Assembly: GCA_037576215.1 (NCBI GenBank)
Contig: JBANDB010000010.1
Span: 2,852,001 to 2,916,000 of the forward strand
Direction: 5' to 3'
Length of the DNA: 64,000 bases
Source: Armillaria gallica
Lineage: Eukaryota > Basidiomycota > Agaricomycetes > Agaricales > Physalacriaceae
Shown: piece by piece, positions 45,622 to 57,217 of the stretch
How the letters are laid out: each line of letters starts with the position of its first letter
How positions within the stretch are numbered: position 1 is the stretch's first letter
Notes under the pieces: generated by a model
The model's database searches: none
What the model was told of the DNA's origin: nothing
The model's input: only the letters and a program-made list of their open reading frames with translations
Made by a program: the position numbers and the translations under genes

Positions 45622-46794
45622 CTTCAAATTTGTCTTGCAGAGATATTTTGCTCTTAAAATAATTACCTATCAAACATTGAAAGCTCCCCCAAATCCTTGA
45701 TTACAAGTATGATTCGAAATTAATAGTCCATGCTACAATAATAATACAACGTGATGTACTGTAGCTGTACAAGCACATCTTTTGATTAACAGGGTATCTT
45801 GGATTCATGTGAATGCATCTATCGAATCGAAGGCATGCATCTATTAGTAACACTGCTGACACAAGATCATACAGTCTCTTTTCCCAATGATCCTGATGAC
45901 ATTTGATGACCATCATTGGGCAATGGTATACGTGGTTATTATTGGTATGTTCTTCCCGAAAGCAACCAGCCAAGGGGGGATGATTCTCTCACATAGCAAC
46001 CATCTTTTGTTGCTGCAAGATCGCATTATCGTGAGGTGAAACACGTCCTACAAGGAGTGTTGAGGCGATGGCCTTGAAAATATCCATCAGATCCTTGAAT
46101 CAAAGCAACTTGACAGAAGCTCACCCTAACATATGCAGCAATAGTATCGGCATAAGAGCCTGAGTCCGAATTCCTCAACACGAGCAAGATAGATAATTAA
46201 GGAAAATGTATACAGTGTAAATGACTGGATCATCATCTCAACAATGTTTTGGGAAGTGCTTGTCCCTGGAGCATGCTGGAAGATGCGGTAGACGATCAAG
46301 AAGTTAGAACATGCACATAAGGGTAGTAGCCAGTGTCAGACTGTGGATTTTGCATTCATGGTGTCATGGACAGAATTGTGGACAGTGCTGAAGATTAGCA
46401 TGATCTTCATCACTGAAATACTGAGGAACAGGATATCTGCCAAGAATGAAGTGAGACTCACCCGTTTCGGCTACGACAAAATTATTGGCATGAAAACCAC
46501 TCGCCATTGGCAATCCAAGAGGGATCAACAACACCATATCTACTAAACATCACTTTATGACATGATAATTCAATGGCTGCAGGATGGTATAAGACCTGTA
46601 AATCTGTGTACGCCAGAACAGAGGTGTCCCAAGCATTTGGCGGAGGCCACGAGGCTGTAAGCACAATACCTTTCTTTGGTTGAAGACCTTTTTGACTCAC
46701 CTCATTTCCGGTGAGATCTCTTTTCGTTGCATTGTCGGCCTGAAAGGACTGAGGCACCATCAAGGAATCAACCAGCGCCTCATGCCTGTCATGA
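45622..46794. other. No gene seen
   Basis: AT-rich intergenic DNA with short frames (minus 45701-45973, plus 46343-46546, minus 46482-46763), none with a motif. Confidence 0.45.
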
Positions 46795-47355
46795 GCACTC
46801 CTGAAAAGATGGACACATGCAAATGCACATTCTGCTTCCCTGAAGATATGGGTAGCTTATTTTGCAGCACGAAACACGACAGCCTGGAAACTGCGCGTTT
46901 GAACTACCGGACAAGCTGGGGAAGTCGATGTCGTAGTATCTGAAATTGATGTGCGAGATCCCAGCGATAAAGATGATTAAGACTAGAATCTTCTTGTGAC
47001 TCACCTGTCATCCACATCGTTAGGTATTCACTGACTAACAATAGCCAGACCGAATACATGGTGCTCTCCATCCATACGAGCAGTTCCACTAGAGAATGTG
47101 GAAGAGGCGCAGATGGTGACAGTTCACGATGAGGTACTCTCCTGTTCGAACTGAAGCCCGGAGCCTTTCAGGGAGGTAAGTAAATCAATCAATTTCAGAT
47201 GACGACACTAAGAACACTGACCAAAATGGAACAGCAGCAGCAATCACTTCGAGCATGCTTTGTTCTGGCGAACTGTCCTGAATAAAGACCTCAATCCCAT
47301 CCTAGCTCCTGATTCTGTCGCCTCTTTCGAATACGGCTAGTTGAATATTTCAGGA
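46795..47355 (-). pseudogene. Truncated copy of the nucleotidyltransferase-like gene, 5' part
   Basis: Matches the complement of 39080-39660 in order: gcacgaaacacgacagcctg (about 46866), ctgactaacaatagccagac (about 47030), gaagaggcgcagatggtgac (47101 onward), and the block tcctgaataaagacctcaat (about 47273) with tgaatatttcaggaag at the end. Only the upstream flank and part of the exon before the catalytic motif survive; the rest is missing. No open frame. Confidence 0.72.
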
Positions 47356-47462
47356 AGAAAATTCTCGATTGCTCGAGTAGGTGTGTACACCTGCAGTACA
47401 TAATGAATGGGAGGTAATTTGGTATCACTTTCAGAATGAAAAAGCAGAGCGGAGTGAGTGGG

Positions 47463-48974
47463 AAACAATGTCATATTCTGAGAAAGAATTTGTTGGACCT
47501 ATCTACCATCTGAACTTGAACCACACAACTTGTTATGGATATCAGGGTCTCTTTTTCCTTCGCATTGGAAACATCTGCAGCTCTCTAACATCCATAGGAA
47601 ACTGGAATACAACTCATCCTGCCAGTATTCCCCACAGAATGTTTTACAGTGTTCTTAAGGGAATCCACAGGATGAAACGATGATACACCACTCAGAAGAG
47701 TCAGCATATCAGGACTGTGTGTAATCTGTGTTGACTCGCTACCAGAATCAACACACAGACAATTCCAAACACCACCTTCGAAGAGTTTGGCACCGACTCC
47801 AGATGCGCAAGTGTCACATTCAATACAGTATCATTGAAGCCCAATCAGACAGAGAAAACTGAATATAATAAATTGAATCAGTGTATTTGCTTTATCGTGT
47901 CTATCACAGCCTCTCCCTGTATCCTCTGTGGAGATACTGTAACCAGCCTTCTCGCACGTTCGACAAGTCTAGTGCAGACTATGCAGCCATCAGAGGGTTG
48001 TATAGAAGCCTTGAGCCTTAAGCGATGCTTGCATGTATCAGGGAATGAAGTGAAAGATACAGAGAACTCGGGGCAATGCCTGAAGCTGGACACAATCTCA
48101 AGTGTGACGGAACGATGGCGGAATCGATTGGATGGCAAAATAATGATGCCCATCATCGATATTATTCCCGTCTTGGAAACAGCTCTTGCCAATTCACTTC
48201 ATCGCACGAAGTCTTCCTCTATTTACATACCATGCAGCAGAGAAAAACCTGGCTCTTATGTCACACCAGAAAGCAGTGAAATGTGCTTTCCATATGGAAA
48301 GGACCTAGAAGTTTTTTATTTTAAGATACTTGAAGTTACAGCCATAATAGCTGCCTACATTAACACAGAAGAATTCATATCTATGGTATTTGCTTCTACT
48401 AATCCTTTTCATCTAATTACCTTTCGCCTCATTCATGCATATGTAGACTGGGGGGGCTCTGTTATGGATATCAGGGTCTCTTCCAAACTGAGCACAAGTC
48501 AACACATGCCTTCTCTCAGCCTTGACCCTGGCTTACTGATATTTTCTCTTACTTTCTCTTACTTTCTCCTTTCTTCTGGCAGATACTAGAATATGATGGA
48601 ACATTGTAGAATAAGAATGACTCGAAACCTCTAGTATATAAACACTGTCCATAGTATTGTATCTTCAGCTATCAACTCACCTTTCAACCTCCACAGTCCC
48701 TGTGTGAACCTAAGTGATCAAGATCGGTTACGCTTAGCACTTGCCGTTCCACTCGCTTACCGACTACGCTTAGTGCTCATTGGAAACCCAGTCAGTTATG
48801 CTTAGTGCTTGCTGACGCCCTGTTAACTATGCTTAGCGCTCGTTGACAAACTTACGGATCCCTCTTGGTAATCGGACTCAGCTTACAGACATCCTCGCTC
48901 TCATCAGGCTTTTCTTCGACTATTTGCCCACTTGTATATTGGCTTGACTACCCATATTCTTAACACAACTCATA
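47463..48974. other. Relic 3' tail followed by ~1.45-kb inserted DNA with a 22-bp direct repeat
   Basis: aaagaatttgttggacctat (about 47484) matches the 3' flank of the intact nucleotidyltransferase gene near 38408, but the coding match resumes only at 48975, so about 1.45 kb seems inserted. A 22-bp direct repeat starting tgttatggatatcagggtct occurs at 47531-47552 and 48460-48481. A 251-codon plus frame (47834-48589) starts at TTG, has no motif and overlaps a 104-codon minus frame; I do not call it a gene. Confidence 0.45.
48729..48842. repeat. Four tandem degenerate ~33-bp units
   Basis: The core taYgcttagYRctYg occurs at 48729, 48765, 48797 and 48828, spaced 36, 32 and 31 bp apart, with partly conserved spacers. 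A small minisatellite inside the inserted segment. Confidence 0.7.
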
Positions 48975-49990
48975 GTTCCGGATACCTCAGACAAAGCAAT
49001 TTCACCCAGTGTTCCATTTCTTCTTTAAATTCTTCATCAAATCGCTCCAGCGCAAACCAGTTCCAAGATTTAGAGTTTTTCATTTCCTCCTTACTCATAC
49101 TGTAGATGATGATTACCAATAGCCTGACTATATCTTCCAAGTCTGTTGCATACTTTCTCTGTAGACTCCATATTATCCTTCTACCCCTTAAGCTTGTGCA
49201 GGAGCAGGATGGACAATGGAACTACCGATATTCTCTGCTTGTAGATAATAGCCTCCAAAAATATCATTGATAGCTGCAACACCCGGATTCAGGAGATCGA
49301 CCTTGGTCTTCTCCAATTTCTCATTTCTACCACCACAATCATGGTACCACAGCACCTTCCACCTAGCTCCAGGTGATCTGGCATTCACATGATAGAATAT
49401 ATCTGGGCTCTTTGCAACAAGGAATTCCTTCACCAATTCTGGATTGCAAGTATGGGACAATATCAGAATATCAATGTCCTGCTGGATTGTCAGTATGGAT
49501 GCTCAGGTGACAGGGATGATGCGACGGATCTTACATTTGGCAAGCATTGATTTCCATAGAGATAACAAGCCGTACTCCCCAAGGTGGCAAATGTGTATTT
49601 CACCTCATTGAAAATACAAGTAAGTCCTTTGGCAGTGTGAAATACCATGGCTTGAAAGCCCCATGTAGGAATTACCGGACTAGCTAGGATAGTTGGTGGG
49701 GTCGAGGTCCTCTTACCCAACTGCAAGCGAAGTTGGTGGGAGAGACAATGGGCCAGACAAAGACCGGAGTCTCATGTCCCACCCAACAACCAAATCATTG
49801 GCTATCATCAGGCTAATCATAGCCAGAAGCTGCGTTGATGGGGGCGATGGGAAAACATGGAGGGCATCAAAAGTTCCTTTTGCATCAGGAACTGTAGCAC
49901 ATAAACTCTTGAAAAGAGTATTAAACAGCACTTCATTCTCCGGTGGAACTTGGCCTGACCATATTGACGATGGACTTGTAGAGGCTAAGT
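48975..49990 (-). pseudogene. Nearly full-length decayed copy of the nucleotidyltransferase-like gene
   Basis: Keeps LGSTACYLYGNQCLPN (near 49540-49590), SHTCNPELVKEFLVAKSPDI, SPGARWKVLWYHD and KTKVDLLNPG in the order of the intact copy at 38428-39170. Lesions: one extra base in the exon before the catalytic motif (near 49660), a frameshift after LLNPG (near 49285) so that the helix SILLLHKLKG is in another frame, and a TAG where the intact copy has the Trp of KLKGWED (near 49180). An upstream 163-codon minus frame (49713-50204) covers the matching 5' flank and is probably not coding by itself. Confidence 0.72.
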
Positions 49991-50204
49991 AAGCCTTCGA
50001 AGTGGCGATGCCTTTGAACATCTGATGTTCACATTCGGTAGTTGAAAGTATGGTTGGATATGCCTTCATGCGCTGGAAGAGAAGGTGCTTGGATGGAAGA
50101 CACATGCTATGGTGGCTCCACTCGGTGCCGATGAGAATAATATCACAAGTCCATTTTTTGAGCAGAGAGTCATCATGGAACACACCGTAGGTGTATATCA
50201 TCAT

Positions 50205-53200
50205 GGTGGATTTCCCACTTGAGATGGGAAATCTGGAGTCGATCCCTGATAAGTGCTATGCCAGTGACAATTTGGATTCCTGATGCCCTTGTATATAAAT
50301 GTCCAGTTTCCACTAAAGCGTGATATAAATAGGACCTGTGGCTGGCAGCCTTTTGTAGACTAAAGTGCATACTTGCCTGCTTTATTGTGCTAGGCGAATC
50401 TAGCAGGGGATACCAGGTGAGATCAGCACCAACAGCTGTTTGAACTCCCCAGCTGCAAAAGCGAACCTGCACCACTTTAGTAGCTTCAAGAATGACAGCC
50501 GCCCTAAACCTTACATTATTTCCACCCATAGGAGATGCTATATCTGAGATTGAGTCGGGGAGGTGAAGAGAAGATGACTGTTATTAGGAAAGACAACTCG
50601 CTGAGTCAAGGTGGCATCACCCACCAACCTTGGAATTTCAAATTCTACTCTGAGGTAAGTACTGTATTCTTGCACATGTCTAGCTGCTCTGTTAGTTATA
50701 ATGAACACTTTCCTGTTTTTGAAGTGTTACAATACCTGTCCAGAGTTATGGTGTTTAGCAAACATGATCCCCTTCGAGGAAGCATCCAAATCCATATCTA
50801 GATGGACAGGTCACTTCCCACAGTGTTTGATGGTTGTAGGTGTGAGGCATTCAGGAGATTTGTACACTACATCTGGAAAAGCCTTTTGCTCACCATAGAC
50901 CAGTCCTGGTAATATAGGGTGAGCCATGCTATACAATGATATGTAGCCCATGCTTTCTATGAAGTAATACATCACACAAAGAATGCTATATAACCCTGTA
51001 GTTCCATAGCACGGTGTAGTTCTGCTCACAATCAATCACAATGACATGATCTAGAATTATGGCCCTGACACAGCATTCACTGTATATAAGCTGCTGCTTG
51101 AATTCACAACTTAGAGAATTTTTTTACACCCTCCTCTGACCAACTCTCAAGTCTCTGAAGTACTGATTCCTCTCAGTCAAATACTAGTGCTGCCTGAACT
51201 ACAGAATCTTGGGGTCGAGTACTTAGTAGTAATTCACATTCTATTTACTTCATCCTACAGTAACTACTGGTAACACCATATACACGTACTTGTGTTTTTA
51301 ATGACCCATTCCTCCTATATCTTCTCGCAACTTGAACCAGCAGCTATTTAATTTCAAACTTTCTGAACTGATCCATTCTAATGGGATGCCACTGTGCCTG
51401 AGAATAAATTTCTGTGATGCATAATAGATTGCATCACGCCATCAAAGCTGTAGCACCCATAGCACCATAGACCATTGCTACCATAGCACAGGTGGTGCTA
51501 TATGGTACTGGATACTGGGGGGTTAGCTATTAGCACTATAGGCACTACAGGCTCTATATACAGCTATATACCTAAGGTGCATTTTTCAGATGTATGATCC
51601 TAGCAATCGACATGTTGCTGGTGTAGAAAACTGACAGCACTGTAGCCTCGGATGCTCAAGACAACTTACTATGATGCTGCTTGAGACCCAAGAAGCTCGT
51701 TGTCTACCCTTACATGCACTCTCTTATCCAAATACTTCCCCCAAATCCTCGACCAATTTGGCGATTCGACTTTCACTAGGATTTGAAACCTATGGAATAC
51801 AGGACTGGTATGCTCTGGTTATGATCATAACCAGTATTTGTAGGTATTTGCTCTTACCATATATAGCAGCATGACCCCAGAGACTTCCTCAACTTTGACA
51901 TTTTCAAATTGCTGGAGTTTAAATGTCTATTTTGGACTAGTGTAGTAATTGATTTCATTGTGTATTTGCCATCGGCTCTGCTGGGCCTGGCACCAACCTC
52001 CTGGTCAAAAACTCTTTGGTGGAGCAGGATGTTTCCAGAATGGGATCAAAATGACCAGTCCCTGCCCGGGTGGATGAATTATATTTGAACGATGGATAAA
52101 AGGGACCATCTGTATGTTCTGCATAGACTGCATACTAGGTACCTGGGCCAAAATCATTCGATTGGTGAGAAAGGACACTGGCCGAGTATTCTAAAAGAGA
52201 ATGTCACAGCCACAATTATTTTTGCTGGTCCAGGAGTAATACTTTACAATTGGTTCCAAAAGTGGAGATTTGCTTAAAACCATAAAGCCTATTAAATCTT
52301 CAATCAAAAGCAGAGACGTAGCAGTCAGAATGGACACAGAGATTCAGAATGAGCACAGAGATTATAGTGAATCATATTGACCCAACAATGCTACATAGCA
52401 TGTGACCCTGTAAAGACTTTCTGGATATCTGGCACTGCCATGCATGTTCATTACAAGTCCCCATGCCCTACTTTTTCATAGCATGTATCTTCTCTAGAGA
52501 TTGTGGAACCAGTTCTTCCCCTTACAACTGGCACAGTGTTGGATGGTATGTCAAATGTATACCACCTATTAGGATGCCATCTTAAATTGTTGTGTGCAGA
52601 GACATCTCAGATTGATACGCAGAGAAAGTGGATATAAAAACGTCCATATCCATAATAATTTAAATAACATCAATGGATGCATTTTTATAACCACAGCATT
52701 CAAATAGGACAATGTCCAATATCAGTCATGGTACTTGGGTTGCAGCCTCCTTCAACTGGCGAGTCTTTTTAGCAGTGAGGTCATATGTTGTAATCAAGTT
52801 GACAGGCCTGAGTAGTAGGGGCAGATCTGATTGGGTATACACAGCTATATAGTGCTTGCTTTCTAATTTTTCCAAGGTGAGCTACTTCTTTGGCAGACAT
52901 CGCTTCCTTAGCGGTCTTTTGTCTAATGCCTTGAAATCCTGTGCTCAATGTGACTCACAGACAACAGATGAGGTGCATAGGAGCACCTATACAGGCAGGT
53001 CATGCAAGAATTTGCTGTGACAAAACCTATCATATACTGCCCCTTGGGCTTTACAAGTGAAGGCTATGAAGATCAGCATTTCAATTGCTCCACGATCGGA
53101 TACATGAAGTCTCTGCCTTCAAGAGGTGGTCAACAACTCAGCCCACCCCGACCTGAAAGTTCAGACCAAAAAATCAGGCTAAAGACTGTCGCCTTGTACA

Positions 53201-55776
53201 ACATGTGTAAGGGTCCTTTTGTCTTCCATGCCAACCTGACAGAGAAGTGGTTTTGGAACATATCCTGCAATGTGGATTTTTCAGCGGAAGGAAAGAGTTG
53301 TGAATATACATGTTTCGACAGCAACACAGATAACTAGTCCTGTAATGTAGGATGGAATCCTGGTTGCAACATCCTTTTCATGCATGGTCCTGACTTTCTC
53401 CACTGCCAAGATCCTAGCTTCGTTACCTGGCTGGCACAGAGAAAAGACCACACCCTTGATGGAGGTTTTCTTCTCCTGAGTGTGAACGACTGAAATGTAA
53501 GAACCGTGTCCTTCGAACCCAATTAAGGCGATTTGCATGATTGTTCTGATAGACAAGGTAATGTAAATTAATCATTGGTGCAATCTGCGAAGCATGATTA
53601 TCATCGCAACTGAACCATGCAGACAAGGGAATAGTGTGTCCCGTCGATGTTGGGTACAGTAAGGAGGCATTTGTATGGATACTTTTTGCACTTTCCTAGT
53701 CAAGCTCGATACTTTGCTTCCTTATACAGGGCTTATGTCCGAGTATCTGTCATAGTGTATTGATATCTTGTGCGATGTCCGCATAGGACATTTAGTGGGG
53801 CCGCCATAGGATTGTCAGGTGCAATGTATGTAAGTTCTTGACTGTGAAGGAAAGCATGAAATCAAACCAGACTTTCCTGGCTTCAAAGCAGACATGTACT
53901 AACATGCATTAAAACTGTATCCTGTGTGTGAAATTCTGTAAGATCAATGATTCTGACCGTTGTACCCAACAACTTGATCTATCTGCCCAGCACAGAATGG
54001 CCCAAATGTAATGAACTTGCTTGCCCTGATTGTCACCTTTCAAAGTTACTTACAGAATACAAATACATCACTGCCATCTGAATTCTCTGTTAGGCAGTCA
54101 ATGTATTGTTTCCCTTTTCATAAATTTAACAGTGCACATGCAATATAAAGTGATAACACAGATTTTGTTGCCTGTGAGGTTCCATTGCAGACACATGTCC
54201 CAATGATCATATAAGAGAAATGAATGATGTGCATGATGACATTGTGTTCAGGACAAGTGAAGTACTATAATCGATGTGTGAACAGTGTCATTTGCTGATC
54301 ACTTAACAAGTTGACATGCTGTTCACGTACCTGCAGGTATGGGCAATTTCTGCAAATTCTGGCATGCACATTCAAGGCCAAAAACATTCATCATCTCCCA
54401 ATAACAGTCAGTCTCTAGAATACCTCCAACTTTGTGCTGCTGCGGCATGGGCTCAGACACCGCTCCCATATGTTGGCTTAAACACCAAGAAACAACCAAA
54501 TTCCAGACATTGAGGTTTGTAGCCACTGTCTCACAATATCTTTGACTCATGATAATCGTTGTCAACTGTCAGAGGGAGGCTCCACCAGGGGCTGAAAAAC
54601 ATTCAGAACATCATTCAAAGTTCTCTAAAACATCTTAAAAACCGGCGGTGATATGCTTGGTATCAGGCTACCCATAGATTTTGCAATTTTATATCAAATA
54701 ACGCAGTCTACAAGCAGTACAGAGAGCTATAGTGAAGGGTTCACACTGATAGCTAGAATACTACATAAGATAGTGAGCAATACAGTATAAGAACAGACTT
54801 AGAAGTGACATCTAGACGAGTCAACTCTACAAGCCTTCAACACTGAATGCTATTCCCTGCCCCAAACAAGACTAGTTACAGTCGGAACCAAGGGACACAT
54901 CAAGATGAGTTACAAACAATAAAGCAGAACATGGAAGGACTAGATTACTTGTCATCTTGACAACTTGAATAAACCTAGAAGAGAATCACTAAGTCCACAA
55001 CGGTTCACACTGTGAAATGAACTTAGTCTAGAACACGAATAAACTTGGAATAACTGAATAACCGATGCTTGGTGCCGAGATAGCTAAAGATCACGCAGTG
55101 ATCGAAGCAAATACAATCTTGGTCTGACAATCGATCACAATCAGTGGTTACATCCTTGAAATACTGCGCAATTTGTAGTATTGAATAGGAATCCATGCGG
55201 CAAGGCATGAAGGAGAAGCAAGGAGTTCCTACGGTCCATTAGGATACTCCTCAGCAATAGAATGACCATTAGTCATTCCATCCAACTGAATAGAAACCTC
55301 AGAATGGCACAATCCTTGTAAATTAATTACTCATTGTTTGTGTTGATACCCAGAGCTCATACCATAATTACTTTTAGATACAAGCTCCTATACCTAGACT
55401 AGAAATCGTATAAATTAGCAGCGACGAGACGCATAACGGCAGGAAAGCATTCCCCCACGTTTGTGCTAGTAGCCTTATAGCTACCTAATCAATCACTGGT
55501 TTTAATTGCATATCCTCGACTGAAGTGAATTAAGTTTACCAAGTCAACCCCAAAAGGGCAGCTATAAGTAATCTAGAAGAACTAAGTAGGAAGAAGAGTT
55601 GTCCCCGCATTTGCACCTTGCTAGTTAATTGAACTGCTCCACATACAAAGGCCTCATGCTCCCTCACCGACTAAAGTGATCTAGATGTGCTAAGTCGACC
55701 ACAGACCGAAGACATTGCCTAGTTGAAGTGAAATAAGCCCTAGAATGCTTTAAGTTTGAATAGTTAACAAGTCAGT
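50205..55776. other. AT-rich relic DNA without a confident gene
   Basis: Recognised pieces: 51720-51790 repeats the ttccccc...aggatttgaaacc block seen near 39950-40005; 51449-51572 is low-complexity DNA built from tagcacc/ccatag/ctatata units. A 111-codon plus frame at 53002-53337 (CSTIGYMKSLPSRGGQQ) has no known motif. The remainder has only short frames. Confidence 0.4.
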
Positions 55777-56290
55777 GTACTCTAGAGTCTGTGTACTCTT
55801 TGCAAGTCTCATACTTGAAGCCAGGACCTGTGTGTTCTTTGTAGTCTGTGTACTCTTTGTAGAACTTTGGTTCTTTGTTGCAAGTGCATGTGCTTGTGTT
55901 GTAATCGAGTCCGTGTACTCCAGAGCAATTACACTCTTTGTAAACCTCTAGGTCTTTGATTGTTCAATTGTTAAAGCTTGTCTAGTTAAAGCCTTACCAG
56001 CTCTCCTAGACGAAGTTGTTTCAAGTCTAAGCCACTCAAATTATACCTTACAAACCCCCATGTCCATATACCTTGCTATTGTGATTAGTGTATCTCATGT
56101 AAACACTTCTAGATTTGAATTGAAGTTGTTTTGAAACAAACCCAATTGATTATCGATATCTAAGTACACCACGAGTGCTTCTACTGTACTCACCCTCGAA
56201 CTTAAACATTGGTGATTGTGTGTGTGTGATTCAGCATCTAGATTGACGATCTAGACACTTGTTGCATTTGCGTGCTGCCTGTTACTGAGC
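55777..56290 (+). repeat. LTR-like or minisatellite-like sequence with gtgtactc repeats
   Basis: The unit gtgtactcttt or close variants (gtgtactctaga, gtgttctttg, gtgtactccaga, acactctttg) recurs about six times between 55777 and 55940. The stretch ends with gtgctgcctgttactgagca, after which atgtcc follows, reminiscent of an LTR end and primer-binding region of Copia elements. No second LTR is visible, so this may be a solo LTR or a chance resemblance. Confidence 0.25.
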
Positions 56291-57217
56291 ACATCAGCAG
56301 GATGTCCAGTAAGTGACTGTCCTGTATTCACTTCAAGTTCCTCAAAGTAAAGTAGATGAGATGTTTTTCACAGTTCCAATGCACCTGGTTATCATGTTCG
56401 GGTTTAATGTAATTGCTGTCTGGAATGCCTAAAATGGTTCAAGAACTTGGATGGGGTCAATGATCAATTTTGGTATGTGTTTAGGTACAAGTTGAGCATA
56501 TATATTTAACCAGTAGTAGCATCTTTCTTATATGTTGAATTCTTCATTTCCACAACGGGACATCGAGCATGGAGACAGATGATGTATGAGGTAATCAAGG
56601 GAATGCATTACAGTCATGCTACCATCACACGACCCACCCCATTCCTGTCACAGCCTTTCTGGTTCCAGAACATGGCTGAGATAATCATGTCAATTCTCCA
56701 GATAATTATACACAGGGAAGAAAATGTTTTTTTGCACCATTGTTTGCATTACAACCAAATAATCTGACACCTGATGAGCCATTTTCAAGCACCTTTTCCT
56801 CCCACTCCTGCATGATATGTGTATCCTATCCTCCCCACCAACCACAAATGGTATCACCACACTGTGAAAGTGTACACCATTGTGATCTATATTTGAACTT
56901 TGACTCTGAAAAATATGCAGCAAATGGCAAGGGGTTGCGGCCCAGCAAGCTGGCACATCGGGTTGGTTGGTTGGTTGGTTCCAGGAGGCCTTGAAATTTT
57001 TTTTCCCCCCCCCCCTCTGTATAGAGGAATAAGGTCATCCTGGGTGGCATATATGTGTTATTTGGTGTGAAAGAGCACCTGTCTGATCATATGTGACCTG
57101 TAGGAGGCTCAGTGCACCTCTCAGGACATCTGGGGCAGACTGGGGTAAGTCAGATGCAAGATGGGGTAGCTTCAGGTCCAGGACTTGAGAGATTGCCAGT
57201 GGCTGTGAGGTCCCCAA
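56291..57217. other. No gene seen; simple repeats
   Basis: Short frames only (for example plus 56579-56767, minus 56690-56956). Contains the (GGTT)5 tract and a T8/C-rich run near 56997-57016. Confidence 0.45.
56961..56980. repeat. (GGTT)5 microsatellite
   Basis: Five perfect GGTT units, followed 16 bp later by a T8 run and a C-rich run. Simple-sequence DNA, likely length-polymorphic. Confidence 0.9.

Noticed and set aside
47834..48589. 251-codon open frame on the plus strand
   Set aside because: Starts at TTG, has no domain or splice support, overlaps an antisense frame and lies in inserted relic DNA.
48729..48842. CRISPR-like array
   Set aside because: Units are degenerate, only four, in a eukaryotic genome with no cas genes; called a minisatellite.
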